This document shows, in pieces, positions 9,756 through 18,776 of a stretch of 64,000 nt of DNA. A program made the translations under genes and the position numbers. The stretch is from Leptospira kobayashii (GTDB taxonomy: Bacteria > Spirochaetota > Leptospiria > Leptospirales > Leptospiraceae): the NCBI RefSeq assembly GCF_003114835.2, contig NZ_AP025028.1, positions 2,632,001 to 2,696,000 of the forward strand, written 5' to 3'. Each line of letters begins with the position of its first letter. Within the stretch, counting starts at the first letter, position 1. The notes below the pieces were generated by a model. That model was not told the origin of the DNA, ran no database searches, and saw only the letters and a program-made list of their open reading frames with translations.

Positions 9756-10415
9756 TTATCCCAAGAGCTTATCCAAATGAAATAAAAACGCACCGGCAAA
9801 CCTCAATCTTTCCTTCTCCCAATCTTTTACCTTTCCCAATCCGGAGAGAGATACCATATTGCCTGCACTCATCCCGCAAGGATTGATCAGTCGAAATGTG
9901 GAAAGGTCATTCACTCCATTGAGAGCAAATCCAAAGCTTGTAAAATACGACTTTGCGAGCACTCCGATCGAAACCATTTTCTTTTCGGGAGAATCCGCCA
10001 GATAAAGTCCGGGAGCTTCCCGGTTTTCCACAAGTTCCACATTCCAAATTTCAAGCACTGCGTTTCGAATGGAATAAGTCAGTTTTTGCAGATAATCCCC
10101 CAAACGGATTTCTCTTTGTCGCAGATCAATATGTGGATAACCTACGATTTGGCCCGGTTCATGTGCCGTAAAATCTCCTCCTCTTTGGATGCGAACGAGC
10201 TCCACTCCCCTTTCTGCCAAACTCTCTTCCGTAACCAGTAGATTTTCCGCTTTCGCGCTGACCCCTCCTGTCAAAGATGGACTGTGTTCCAGAAACAAAA
10301 TAGATTCCTTTCTCTCGTTTCTAGCAACTTCCTGGTAGCTTAGATACCGATGATAAGAAATAGGCTGAGATAAATAAAAGGACGGAAACCTGCTAGAATG
10401 GAGAAACTTTGTCAT
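9756..10415 (-). CDS. lipB: Octanoyl-[acyl-carrier-protein] transferase LipB
   Basis: Transfers octanoyl from octanoyl-ACP to the lipoyl domains of 2-oxoacid dehydrogenases and GcvH, the first step of endogenous lipoate synthesis. At 219 residues it has normal family length. The signature RGGDFTAHEPGQIVGYPHID (79-97) matches the LipB substrate loop, and the catalytic Lys146 (KKMVSIGV) and Cys180 (INPCGM) are both present. Its ATG lies within the divergent Panacea-like gene, giving an 18-bp head-to-head overlap. No better start codon is visible for either gene. No lipA is in the window. Confidence 0.92.
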   Translation of the reverse strand: MTKFLHSSRFPSFYLSQPISYHRYLSYQEVARNERKESILFLEHSPSLTGGVSAKAENLLVTEESLAERGVELVRIQRGGDFTAHEPGQIVGYPHIDLRQREIRLGDYLQKLTYSIRNAVLEIWNVELVENREAPGLYLADSPEKKMVSIGVLAKSYFTSFGFALNGVNDLSTFRLINPCGMSAGNMVSLSGLGKVKDWEKERLRFAGAFLFHLDKLLG

Positions 10416-10934
10416 GCGATACTTTGGATCCTAGAAAAATCCCCGAACGGACGGAGCCGCTTGGATTTGGCGAAACTTCTCTATTATTCGGACGGAGTTC
10501 ATTTTCAAAAACATGCAAGCATGATTACCACGGGAATCTATATCCATTTGGAAGATTCCCCGTATCCGGTCAAACTGAACGAAGCACTTCTATTTCTGAA
10601 AGAAAAAGGCCATATTGACGCATCTCCCGTGATTTCTGCAAAAGGAATCCAAGGATTTTCCCTCCGTTTTTTGCAACCGATCGACGGTCTAATCCTTAGT
10701 AGAGAAGAAAAAAGAGTCATGATGAAGGTAGTGGAGGCATTTCGCGGCAAAGTCGTGGATGAAAGCCGCCATTACCCCAATTTATATGAAAATTACGTCG
10801 TCACACCATTATATGATTCCATCCCGTTTGCAATAGAAAGGATCAATACCAAAATCCATGTGTTGGTTCAAAAAAGCCTTTTGCAGTTGTCGGGCAAAAT
10901 GTTTAGGGTTTTATTTGAGAGGTCTCCGGAATGA
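10398..10934 (+). CDS. Panacea/SocA-like (DUF4065-type) domain protein
   Basis: The 178-residue protein has an N-terminal segment [25 protein letters not shown] followed by a Tyr/Pro stretch, resembling the Panacea (DUF4065, SocA-like) domain found in proteolysis-promoting adaptors and Panacea-type antitoxins. The rest is helical with no other known domain. No toxin-like gene adjoins it: upstream is divergent lipB and downstream is panD, coupled by an ATGA overlap. That coupling makes a housekeeping role in the pantothenate locus as plausible as an antitoxin role. The similarity is seen by eye only. Confidence 0.6.
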   Translation: MEKLCHAILWILEKSPNGRSRLDLAKLLYYSDGVHFQKHASMITTGIYIHLEDSPYPVKLNEALLFLKEKGHIDASPVISAKGIQGFSLRFLQPIDGLILSREEKRVMMKVVEAFRGKVVDESRHYPNLYENYVVTPLYDSIPFAIERINTKIHVLVQKSLLQLSGKMFRVLFERSPE

Positions 10935-11287
10935 TGATCACAGTTTGCAAAGCAAAAATCCATAGGGCAATCGTCACTGAAGCCGAATTGCACTATGAGG
11001 GAAGCCTAACGGTAGACCAGGATTTAATGGATCTTGCCGGAATGCGCCCGTACGAGCAGGTTTCCGTTGTAAATGTAAACAACGGGGCAAGGTTTGAAAC
11101 CTACCTGATTGTAGGGGAAAGAGGCTCAGGAACGATTTGTTTGAACGGTGCTGCGGCCCGTTTGGGGATGAAAGGGGACAAAGTCATCATCATCACATAC
11201 GGCCAAATCGACGAAAAAGAGCTTTCCAAAGATTATAAACCGCAGATCGTTTTCGTAGATGAAAACAATCATCCGAAAAAAGCCTAA
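10931..11287 (+). CDS. panD: Aspartate 1-decarboxylase (pyruvoyl enzyme)
   Basis: Makes beta-alanine for pantothenate and coenzyme A. At 118 residues it has normal length. The self-processing site Gly24-Ser25 is in HYEGS, where the chain cleaves to create the pyruvoyl group. The conserved NGAAARLG and [11 protein letters not shown] motifs follow. Translation is coupled to the upstream Panacea-like gene through an ATGA overlap. No other pantothenate gene is in the window. Confidence 0.96.
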   Translation: MMITVCKAKIHRAIVTEAELHYEGSLTVDQDLMDLAGMRPYEQVSVVNVNNGARFETYLIVGERGSGTICLNGAAARLGMKGDKVIIITYGQIDEKELSKDYKPQIVFVDENNHPKKA

Positions 11288-11352
11288 TCTTCCTAATCTT
11301 TTTAGCTTCTTTCTTCGATACTTAAGTATATAACCCAATCGGTAGTCGGAAC

Positions 11353-12216
11353 ATGAAAAAACTTTTAATATTGATTTCCCTTTCTTTGGTCTTGGGCGCA
11401 ATTTACGCTCAGGAATCAGGCAATACTGGCACCCCAACCGGAACCGGGACACAGGTCGCCGGCTCGAAAGACACCCCTGATCTTTACCCGTTATCCATTT
11501 ACGATCCTCGCATCAGACTAAAAAATGTATCTTTTGTTAGACGACATGCTGATACGGGAAAGGGTGAATTCTTGGATGTGCAAGTTGATCTCGAATCCAG
11601 AGTGATGGAAGACCAAACTTATGCGATCTATGTTCTCGCGGCTTACGAAGGCCCTAAGGTAAATGAGTCGGAAAGAAAGCTCATTCCTTATCCTAAATGG
11701 AGAACCAACGATCCGCAAAAAGAAGAAAAATTGCTCTATTTTACCAATGTAATGCCTACTCCCGTAACTGCGAAAGAAGTCTGGGGAGAAGAAGTTTATA
11801 ATAAGAAAAAAGCCGAAGTGGAAAAAATGCATTGGAAAGGTTTTGAAACCGAGATGCCGGAACCTACTTTCTCGGAAGTAGTTGACTATCTTTGCAAAAA
11901 CAACACAAAGGCTCTCACCTTTACTTTGTTTGGTGAAACAGGACCTTCTCCTGACAAGATCGTAATGTACAATTACATTGCACAAACTCCGGAAGAAAAA
12001 AAGAAACAAGTCCATGAAACACTACCGAAACATACTTATACTATTTATAATAATAAGTATCAAACTTCCATCTCTGCTCACCATTACACTCAATACAGAC
12101 CGAACTTCCTTTCTTTCAATAAGGTAGCGGTTTTGATCTTTGACACGAAAAAGCAAACAAATAGCCTTTTATTTCGTAAATTTTACGACATTAGCGATCT
12201 AAAAATCACTTTCTAA
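11353..12216 (+). CDS. Secreted protein of unknown function
   Basis: Residues 1-20 form a classical signal peptide ending in AIYA-Q, so the product is exported to the periplasm or beyond rather than lipidated. A Gly/Thr/Ser-rich linker follows (about 22-42) and then a 240-residue domain I do not recognise, rich in Tyr and Lys, with YIAQTPEEKKKQVHETLPKH and a C-terminal beta-like region. No catalytic motif is evident. It is monocistronic: panD is 65 bp upstream and a strong terminator lies just after the stop. Confidence 0.75.
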   Translation: MKKLLILISLSLVLGAIYAQESGNTGTPTGTGTQVAGSKDTPDLYPLSIYDPRIRLKNVSFVRRHADTGKGEFLDVQVDLESRVMEDQTYAIYVLAAYEGPKVNESERKLIPYPKWRTNDPQKEEKLLYFTNVMPTPVTAKEVWGEEVYNKKKAEVEKMHWKGFETEMPEPTFSEVVDYLCKNNTKALTFTLFGETGPSPDKIVMYNYIAQTPEEKKKQVHETLPKHTYTIYNNKYQTSISAHHYTQYRPNFLSFNKVAVLIFDTKKQTNSLLFRKFYDISDLKITF

Positions 12217-12240
12217 AAAATATTTCCGACTACGATGCCA

Positions 12241-12271
12241 AAAACGAACCCAAAAGGGTTCGTTTTTTTTT
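12241..12271 (+). terminator. Rho-independent terminator
   Basis: An 11-bp stem (AAAACGAACCC / GGGTTCGTTTT) with an AAAA loop is followed by a T-run. It closes the gene for the secreted protein ending at 12216. Confidence 0.9.
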
Positions 12272-12315
12272 GCTTTAATATCTCTGCCGTATTTACATTC
12301 TAGCCCCGAACTAAT

Positions 12316-13332
12316 ATGAAACCTTCTTATTCCGTAAGCGAACTCAAAAATCAAATTCCTGAGTTAGCATTCCAGCCATCCCTCTTCCTAAGCCTGTTTT
12401 ATTTCTTCTTCGACATAGGGATTTTGGCTCTTATTTATCTAGCCGCCTTCCACCTAAACAGCGTTTGGTTCCTTCCTTTCTTTTGGTTTGCTTCGGGCAC
12501 AATGATGTGGGCATTATTTGTAGTCGGGCATGATTGCGGACACGGATCTTTTTCCAAGGTCAGATGGTTGAATTTTTTCATCGGTCATTTGGCTCACACT
12601 CCCATACTTGTTCCGTTTCACGGATGGAAAGTAAGTCACCGCACACACCATAACAACACTGGAAATATAGATAAAGATGAAAGTTGGCACCCTCTGACGG
12701 AAGACCAATATAAAAATGCGGATGCATTGACTCTGTTCGCTCGCTTCAAACTGTTTTTATTCGTATTTCCTCTTTATCTTTTCGTTCGCTCCACAGGGAG
12801 AGACGGATCTCATTTTCATCCGAATAGCCCTCTCTTTCCCGATGGAGAAAGAAAAAACGCACTGATCAGCACAATTTGGATTTTAGCGATGGCTTCTTTT
12901 TTGTCCTGGATCGTTTGGCAGTATGGGGTTCTGTTTTTTATTACATACTATTTTATACCTTACACGGTATTTGTAGTTTGGCTTTCTTTGGTTACCTATC
13001 TGCATCATACAGACGTCTCCCTTCCCTGGTACAGAGGTGACGCTTGGAATTATGTAGATGGGGCTTTGTCTACAATCGATAGATCCTATGGTATCTTTGA
13101 AAACATTCATCATAACATCGGCACCCATGTAGTGCATCATCTGTTTCCCACCATCCCTCACTACCGCCTCAAGCTTGCCAAACAGGGTTTAAAGGAGTAT
13201 TTGGGAGAAGATTATAGGGAAACCAAAGAATCCGTCTGGGCCTCTCTATTTAAGAGTATGAGAGAATGTATCGTGGTTCCCAACGAGGGAACCAAAGTAT
13301 TCTATAAAAAGCCGGATCTCACTCAAAATTAA
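12316..13332 (+). CDS. Membrane fatty acid desaturase (FAD2/FAD3-like)
   Basis: A di-iron, oxygen-dependent desaturase of the membrane family. The three His boxes are intact: HDCGH (72-76), HRTHH (108-112) and HVVHH (271-275), the last followed by LFPTIPHY as in omega-6/omega-3 (FAD2/FAD3, DesA/DesB) enzymes. Two pairs of membrane helices surround the boxes. The 338-residue length fits. It overlaps the convergent lipoprotein gene by 14 bp. A second desaturase of a different subtype is at 37.5 kb. Acyl position and substrate cannot be read from the sequence. Confidence 0.92.
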   Translation: MKPSYSVSELKNQIPELAFQPSLFLSLFYFFFDIGILALIYLAAFHLNSVWFLPFFWFASGTMMWALFVVGHDCGHGSFSKVRWLNFFIGHLAHTPILVPFHGWKVSHRTHHNNTGNIDKDESWHPLTEDQYKNADALTLFARFKLFLFVFPLYLFVRSTGRDGSHFHPNSPLFPDGERKNALISTIWILAMASFLSWIVWQYGVLFFITYYFIPYTVFVVWLSLVTYLHHTDVSLPWYRGDAWNYVDGALSTIDRSYGIFENIHHNIGTHVVHHLFPTIPHYRLKLAKQGLKEYLGEDYRETKESVWASLFKSMRECIVVPNEGTKVFYKKPDLTQN

Positions 13333-14068
13333 CTTTTTCCAGGGGCAGGCTACCAGTCTGTCCCGTCAATTGACAGTCCTTGCGATCTTCTGATAATTTG
13401 CCTTGGGAATAAAATTTACATTCAAACAGCAACCCGTTGCTTTTGACATCCTGGAACTGCCAGCCGTCCAGAACGGATTTCTGATCGGAAAGAACGACCT
13501 CTTCTTTTTTCAACATTTCACCTTCGTATCTGCTGAAATTATATGTTCGAATTCTGCCTTCTTTCAAATCTTCTATCTTCAAAAATACAAGCACACCTTT
13601 CCAACGGTTTTTGATGATACTCCATTGCCAATGCCTTTCCACCACATAACCAAGATTAGTAAGTCTTGAAAAAATCCGGGTAGGACGTTCGTCAAACCAA
13701 CTTGTTTCCAACTCCCAATCGGAAATACCGCTTGTTTTCATTGAGAATCCGATCAATTCCTTTCGATAATTCCAAACACAGAATATATCTTTTCCCTTTT
13801 CTTTTAATTCTTTTGATAATTCAAATTGAGGATAACCTAAAAAATTAATTTGTTTCGCTTCCTTCACATCACACATAACAGTAATTAACCGGAATAACTG
13901 TTTCCGATCGTTATCATTTATGTCGCTAAATTTAGAAACTTCTTTAGATAAATCCGCTACCTCTTTTTGCACCGCACCCAAGGGGATCGATTGTGAATGT
14001 CGTTCTTTAATAAACGTAGAAACACAGGAATAAAAAATTAAAACAAGTATAAGGAAATTTTTTTTCAT
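13319..14068 (-). CDS. Putative lipoprotein of unknown function
   Basis: The N-terminus MKKNFLILVLIFYSC is a short lipoprotein signal with Cys15 as the likely modified residue. The remaining ~235 residues contain alternating aromatic and charged beta-like stretches (DWELETSWFDERPTRIFSR, ERHWQWSIIKNRWKGVLVF) but no known domain. Its 3' end overlaps the convergent desaturase gene by 14 bp. It is a single gene. Function unknown. Confidence 0.75.
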   Translation of the reverse strand: MKKNFLILVLIFYSCVSTFIKERHSQSIPLGAVQKEVADLSKEVSKFSDINDNDRKQLFRLITVMCDVKEAKQINFLGYPQFELSKELKEKGKDIFCVWNYRKELIGFSMKTSGISDWELETSWFDERPTRIFSRLTNLGYVVERHWQWSIIKNRWKGVLVFLKIEDLKEGRIRTYNFSRYEGEMLKKEEVVLSDQKSVLDGWQFQDVKSNGLLFECKFYSQGKLSEDRKDCQLTGQTGSLPLEKVNFE

Positions 14069-14149
14069 AATTACACTTTGTACGATAAAAAACTTAGAAT
14101 CAATCTATTGTTACAAAATAAAAAATTTCCTACACAAGATTTTTTTTTA

Positions 14150-14177
14150 TTGTCAAAGTTTCTTTTTAGAGTAATAT
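14150..14177 (+). promoter_or_regulatory. Sigma70-like promoter for the TRL-like lipoprotein gene
   Basis: TTGTCA (14150-14155), a 16-bp spacer and TAATAT (14172-14177), followed by an AAGGAG ribosome-binding site 7 nt before the ATG at 14207. The -35 lies just after a run of eight T's. Confidence 0.55.
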
Positions 14178-14206
14178 CTAACTTCAAAATTCTAAGGAGA
14201 ATTTGA

Positions 14207-14539
14207 ATGAAAAAATATATTGCTCTAACAGCAGTTTTCGCAGTTGCGATCGCAATCGCTTGTTCTGGTGGTGGTTACTCGGCTCCGTCTGGATCTATCA
14301 TCCAAGACACTAGCCTTGCTCTAAGAAACGACACTTTTGCTCCTGGTACTCCAGTAGGTGCAAAAACAGGTGAAGCTTGTGCAACAGGATATCTTGGAAT
14401 CGTTTCTAGCGGAGATGCATCCCTTAAAGCTGCTGCTGCTGCTGGTGGAATTTCAAAAATCTACTACACAGACTTTAAAAATGACAACCTTCTTGGATCT
14501 GTTATTTCTAAAACTTGTACAATCGCTCGCGGAGACTAA
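14207..14539 (+). CDS. TRL-like family lipoprotein (copy 1)
   Basis: A 110-residue protein with a lipoprotein signal ending at Cys19 (VAIAIAC-SGGG). The mature part carries the TRL-like pattern: a first Cys in GEACATGYLGIVSSGDASLKAA, then GGISKIYYTD, and a second Cys near the end (SKTCTIARGD). Two further members with the same layout are at 20.6-21.3 kb. The family is small, envelope-associated and without known function; the two conserved mature Cys could form a disulfide. It has its own promoter and a strong Shine-Dalgarno, which suggests good expression. Confidence 0.8.
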   Translation: MKKYIALTAVFAVAIAIACSGGGYSAPSGSIIQDTSLALRNDTFAPGTPVGAKTGEACATGYLGIVSSGDASLKAAAAAGGISKIYYTDFKNDNLLGSVISKTCTIARGD

Positions 14540-14646
14540 TCAACGCAGCAATTATGGCTCTGGAAACAGAGCCATAATCTTTCCTTCTCTCATCTTTTTT
14601 TTTACAGCTCACATCTAAAATCAAAAACCTTTAGCGAATCATATTC

Positions 14647-15867
14647 ATGCTTTATCGTTCTCTCTCTGTTTTATTACCATTACTTATATCATTTACGTTT
14701 TCTCTTTCCGCTCAAATCAAAGAAGACTGGCAAATCAAAGCGGAAACCGGACTCATCCAATTACTTAAATCCGACAGTGAAAAAGATTTATCAGCAACAA
14801 GGATAGAGCTTTGGACTGTGTCGCCGGGAGTTACTGTAACTACCGCATTCGGACATGCGGCGCTCAGAATCTTTCAAGGAAAGGAATACGGAGACAAGGA
14901 TTATTATTTGGACTTTGGAGTCTATGATCCTTCGCCAGGTTTCCTATGGCGTTTTTTAAAAGGTGATGCCGCTTTCTTTGTCAATGTGATTCCGACCGAT
15001 TCCGCATATCGCACTTGGGACGGATCAGGTAGAGGAATTACCGCTACCGAATTGAAGATAGATAACACTCAAAAAAGAAAATTATTTGCAGAGATCATCA
15101 AAACGTATGATGCAAATCAAAAAGGTTATACTTACGAAAACTTTACCAATAACTGCGTTACCTTCTTAAGAGATATTATATCCAAAGGACTCACTCCTCT
15201 GGAACTGAAAGAAATAGAAGAAGGAAGAGATACTTGGCGGGAAAGAGTTTATCCTTATTCCAATACGATCGTCTGGTTGAATATCAACGAAACCTTATTA
15301 TTCGATCATGACACGGACAAAAAAAGAAACCCGCATGAATTGATTTATCTTCCCAATGATCTTTTGAAGTCTCTGCAACAAACTTCCATCCCTCAGGAAA
15401 CAAAAATAATTCTGAAAGACAGATGGCAAAAAGAAGGAAAAAGTTCCGCTATTTGGATGGTGATTTTTCTCGCTATTTTACTCTTTTCTTTTCCTGCAAA
15501 GTTTTTGCAGTTATTCGAAAGAATCGCCGAGATACTTTACGGATTTGTTGCGGGAATCGGAGGAACTCTCGTTACCCTGGTTTATTTATTTACATCTTTC
15601 AGCTTTATGAATGAAACCATAGCATGGCTTGCAATCAGCCCTATTGATTTTTTCGTTTGGAAAAAATATGAAAATTTCAAAAATAAAAAGTTATATTTCT
15701 ATTTGATAGGAATCAGACTCCTTATGCTGATCATCGCACTGATTTTAAAATTCACTTTTTACCAACAGACTTTGGGTAATCTTTTGTTTTTATCTTCATT
15801 CTTTTATCTTTGCCTCTTATATAAAAAAAGAAACGAGTTTCAAACTTTATTTTTAAGTAACAAATGA
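14647..15867 (+). CDS. DUF4105 membrane protein
   Basis: A signal peptide (1-22) is followed by a DUF4105 domain at about 50-190: LWTVSPGVTVTTAFGHAALR, DYYLDFGVYDPSPGFLW and YTYENFTNNCVTFLRDII. The family (Lnb N-terminal-like) has a His and a Cys in positions reminiscent of NlpC/P60-type hydrolases (here GHAALR and NNCVTF), so a periplasmic thiol hydrolase is possible but not proven. The C-terminal ~150 residues form four or five membrane helices. It starts a four-gene coupled unit, with the next gene overlapping by ATGA. Confidence 0.85.
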   Translation: MLYRSLSVLLPLLISFTFSLSAQIKEDWQIKAETGLIQLLKSDSEKDLSATRIELWTVSPGVTVTTAFGHAALRIFQGKEYGDKDYYLDFGVYDPSPGFLWRFLKGDAAFFVNVIPTDSAYRTWDGSGRGITATELKIDNTQKRKLFAEIIKTYDANQKGYTYENFTNNCVTFLRDIISKGLTPLELKEIEEGRDTWRERVYPYSNTIVWLNINETLLFDHDTDKKRNPHELIYLPNDLLKSLQQTSIPQETKIILKDRWQKEGKSSAIWMVIFLAILLFSFPAKFLQLFERIAEILYGFVAGIGGTLVTLVYLFTSFSFMNETIAWLAISPIDFFVWKKYENFKNKKLYFYLIGIRLLMLIIALILKFTFYQQTLGNLLFLSSFFYLCLLYKKRNEFQTLFLSNK

Positions 15868-16961
15868 AATATTTAAAAACAACTTTCGTCATAGCGGTTC
15901 CTTTAGTTCTGAATTTCTGTCATGTAGATCGTAAACTTGAGATACCGCAGGAGACTTCAAAAACAGTAGAATGCAAAACCGATCAATACGGAATCAGCAA
16001 TCTATGTGATGATGAAAAGGCGTATTTGGATTGGGCAAAGGCGCAAAAAAAATACAAATCTTTGAAAGATCTGACACGCGAAGAACTCCAGCGACTGACA
16101 CAAGAGACTTTGGATGTGGACAAAACGTCCGCTCTATTTTATCTGAAAGCTGCGGAAGAACCTATCAATAAAAAGTTCATTTCCTATCTGGATCGAAAAG
16201 AAAAAGAAATAGAAAAGAAACGGCCCGATTTTTCCAAAAAAAATATTCTTTTGGCAATGGTTCCCGGAATGTTTTACAAGGACAACCCGACTGTGGGTGC
16301 GGACGGAAAGGCACTTAGGGATCTCGCAACCGGACTAGGACTTAAAGAAGATGTGATACCCGTAGATCAAACGGGTACTGTGGAAGAAAATGCAAAAGTC
16401 ATTTGCGAATACGTCAAAAACAGAACCGATGTGAATGGAATCATATTTGCATCCGTTTCCAAAGGAAGCGGAGATTTGAAAAAAGCCATACAACTTTGCG
16501 GAGAAGAAGATTATTTCAAAAAAGCAAAAGGTTGGTATAATATCGGAGGTCTCAACAAAGGGACCTTGCTTGTAGACGGTATTGAAGGTAACTGGCGATA
16601 CAAGTGGGAAGCAAGATCCTATTTTTTTTGGAAGGGATACAATTACGACGGATTTCTTTCCATGGGAGCAGGACCGGGAAAACCTCTGGACTTCGAGCTG
16701 AAAGTTCCCAAACATTTGCTTCTCATAAATGTAATTGCTGTTCCTCAGTTTCGACAAGTTACAAAACGGGCTAGACCGTTCTATGAGCATTTGATCCAAT
16801 ACGGTCCGAATGACGGAATGACATTACTTGCAGACAGTTACGTGGAAGGAGCCGTCACATATCCTTCGTTTCGAAATGATCATTATTTCCAATGGCCTAT
16901 TTATGAAAACAGACTTCGCGCATTTTTCACTTATATTGTAGAGACACAATTTCCAAAATGA
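15864..16961 (+). CDS. Lipoprotein with alpha/beta-hydrolase-like region
   Basis: The signal ends at VLNFC (Cys19), a plausible lipobox. The first ~110 mature residues are charged and helical. From about residue 125 come LLAMVPGMFYKDNPT, a GIIFASVSKGSGDLKKAI segment and MGAGPGKPLDF. The strand, then SxGS-type turn (VSKGSG) recalls an alpha/beta-hydrolase nucleophile elbow, but the canonical GxSxG is absent, so activity is doubtful. It is coupled by ATGA overlaps to both the DUF4105 gene before it and the FAD enzyme after it. Confidence 0.65.
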   Translation: MKYLKTTFVIAVPLVLNFCHVDRKLEIPQETSKTVECKTDQYGISNLCDDEKAYLDWAKAQKKYKSLKDLTREELQRLTQETLDVDKTSALFYLKAAEEPINKKFISYLDRKEKEIEKKRPDFSKKNILLAMVPGMFYKDNPTVGADGKALRDLATGLGLKEDVIPVDQTGTVEENAKVICEYVKNRTDVNGIIFASVSKGSGDLKKAIQLCGEEDYFKKAKGWYNIGGLNKGTLLVDGIEGNWRYKWEARSYFFWKGYNYDGFLSMGAGPGKPLDFELKVPKHLLLINVIAVPQFRQVTKRARPFYEHLIQYGPNDGMTLLADSYVEGAVTYPSFRNDHYFQWPIYENRLRAFFTYIVETQFPK

Positions 16962-18775
16962 ATCTATCCAGAAAAGAATTACTTCTCAAAGGCTTAAAAT
17001 ACGGCGGAAGCGGTGTCGGCTTATCTCTCTTAGGCGGACTCGGGTATTCGTTTTTTGCAAACGGAAAATACAAAATGGATTTTCCGGAAGTTCCGGGAAA
17101 CAAAGTCAGCTTTTCCCCCAATGGGAAAACAGTTTTGATTTTAGGGGCAGGACTTGCCGGTCTGCAAGCGGGCTGCGAGCTTGCCGACAGAGGATTCAAA
17201 GTAACCCTACTCGAAAAATCATCTTTTCCAGGAGGAAAACTAAAATCCTGGAAAGACAAACATTTTGCAAAAAAAATATTCCAAAACCAGCCCTATACCC
17301 GCGAACACGGGTTACATGGCATTTGGGGATTTTATAAAAACCTGAGGGAATTCATAGGTCGCCACGGATTCCCCATCAACAAAATGCAGGACCATGATAG
17401 TTTTTACTATTTTGTGTCTTCCCAAGGAACACAAAGCAAGATAGAAACTCCGACATGGCCGGTTCCCTTCGACAGATTGCAAATGCTTTCCAGCGGAATC
17501 TATGTTCCCTCGGCCGAAGATGTAAGAAAACCTGCACCTAATCAGATTTATGCGCTAAAAGCGGCGTCAAAATTATGGGGATTCAATTACCTCAATCCGG
17601 ACGAAAGAAATTACCTCGATAGCCTCAGCTTTTACGATTGGGCGAAAAAAGTGGGAGTGAACGAACAATATATCAAACATTATTTCGAAGGCTTAGCCGA
17701 AATGGGATTTTTCATGTCCACGAAAGAATGTTCCGCACTTGCCATTGCCAACTTCTTAAAGTTAGGTTGCCTACCGTCCGATTCCAGAGTGGATTATTAC
17801 AAATGGCCGCCTGATGAAACTTTTTTAAACCCGATGGTGGATTACATTCGAAGCAAAGGCGGTGAAGTTCATTTCGGAACGGAAGTCACCTCCGTCTTCG
17901 TCGAAAACAACCGGGTCACCAAAGTGGAAACAAACACTCAATACCCGAAAGGCAAAGTGAAACGATGCCGCGTCTGCGGAAACATCATGGGAGCAGGTCA
18001 TGTGGATCATTGTCCGTTCTGTGGCGCGCATGAATCCATGCTTGAAATTTTAACGCCTGCCAACTCCCCAATCAAATCCTATACTGCCGATCATATCATC
18101 ACCGCGATGGATTTGCCGGGAGCCAAAAAATTCATCACTACCAATTCTCTCGACAAACAGGCATATTTCGATAAAGTTAAAAAACTTTCCACCGCGACTA
18201 TATTATGCGTCAATCTGATGTATGAAAATTCTGATGCTTGGGAAAAACGTTTTCCTGAAAAAAGTTTTTGGAACGCTCATGATTTTTTCCCGACAGGTTA
18301 CAAAGTACTCGGATTTACATCCAATTGGTCTTCCCGCCAGATCCCGGAACTGAAAGAAAAACGCGTCGATCTGATTGAAGTGCAGGTTGCCAAATGGCAA
18401 CAGTTCAACGGAGTTTCTCACGCGGAAATTGCGAAGAAAGTCCATGAAGAACTTAAGCTGGTTGTACCGGAACTTCCCGAATATTCCGAATTCTATATCA
18501 ACCGTTGGGATACTTACACGGGCTGCAGACCGGGTGATGAAAAAAATCGTCCGGAGATCCAATCTCCCGTAAACAATCTATATTTTATAGGAGACTGGGT
18601 TTTTGTTCCCCATCATTGCGTGTTTATGGAAAAAACAAACGTAACTGCAAAGATGGTAACCAATTTGATTTTGGAAAAAGAAAAAATCACGGAAGGCCAG
18701 ATTGAGATTTTAAAATCGGGAACTCCCGATTGGCCGGTAGATGTTCTTTCTTTATTTACCACAGTAAAGGCATGA
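16958..18775 (+). CDS. FAD-dependent amine-oxidase/phytoene-desaturase-like enzyme with zinc-ribbon insert
   Basis: A Rossmann FAD-binding motif GAGLAG (63-68) with the ribose-binding Glu86 (VTLLEKSSFPGG) and a C-terminal FAD signature (NLYFIGDWVFVPHH) place it with phytoene desaturase, CrtU and hydroxysqualene-dehydroxylase-type flavoenzymes. Inserted at 337-355 is a zinc ribbon, C337xxC340...C352xxC355, with His348 and His351 between. The N-terminus (LSRKELLLKGLKYGGSGVG) looks like a Tat signal with RK in place of RR, or a membrane anchor. At 605 residues it is longer than most relatives. It overlaps the upstream gene by ATGA, and the 5-alpha-reductase-like gene follows after one base. The substrate is probably an isoprenoid or sterol-like lipid, by inference. 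Confidence 0.8.
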   Translation: MNLSRKELLLKGLKYGGSGVGLSLLGGLGYSFFANGKYKMDFPEVPGNKVSFSPNGKTVLILGAGLAGLQAGCELADRGFKVTLLEKSSFPGGKLKSWKDKHFAKKIFQNQPYTREHGLHGIWGFYKNLREFIGRHGFPINKMQDHDSFYYFVSSQGTQSKIETPTWPVPFDRLQMLSSGIYVPSAEDVRKPAPNQIYALKAASKLWGFNYLNPDERNYLDSLSFYDWAKKVGVNEQYIKHYFEGLAEMGFFMSTKECSALAIANFLKLGCLPSDSRVDYYKWPPDETFLNPMVDYIRSKGGEVHFGTEVTSVFVENNRVTKVETNTQYPKGKVKRCRVCGNIMGAGHVDHCPFCGAHESMLEILTPANSPIKSYTADHIITAMDLPGAKKFITTNSLDKQAYFDKVKKLSTATILCVNLMYENSDAWEKRFPEKSFWNAHDFFPTGYKVLGFTSNWSSRQIPELKEKRVDLIEVQVAKWQQFNGVSHAEIAKKVHEELKLVVPELPEYSEFYINRWDTYTGCRPGDEKNRPEIQSPVNNLYFIGDWVFVPHHCVFMEKTNVTAKMVTNLILEKEKITEGQIEILKSGTPDWPVDVLSLFTTVKA

Positions 18776-18776
18776 T

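Noticed and set aside
9423..9785. A 120-residue plus-strand frame in the gap before lipB
   Set aside because: Its composition is not protein-like, it lies across several hairpins and its end overlaps lipB. The hairpin structure explains the sequence better.
10398..10934. A toxin-antitoxin system around the Panacea-like gene
   Set aside because: No toxin-like gene is adjacent; the neighbours are lipB and panD, so I record only the domain similarity.
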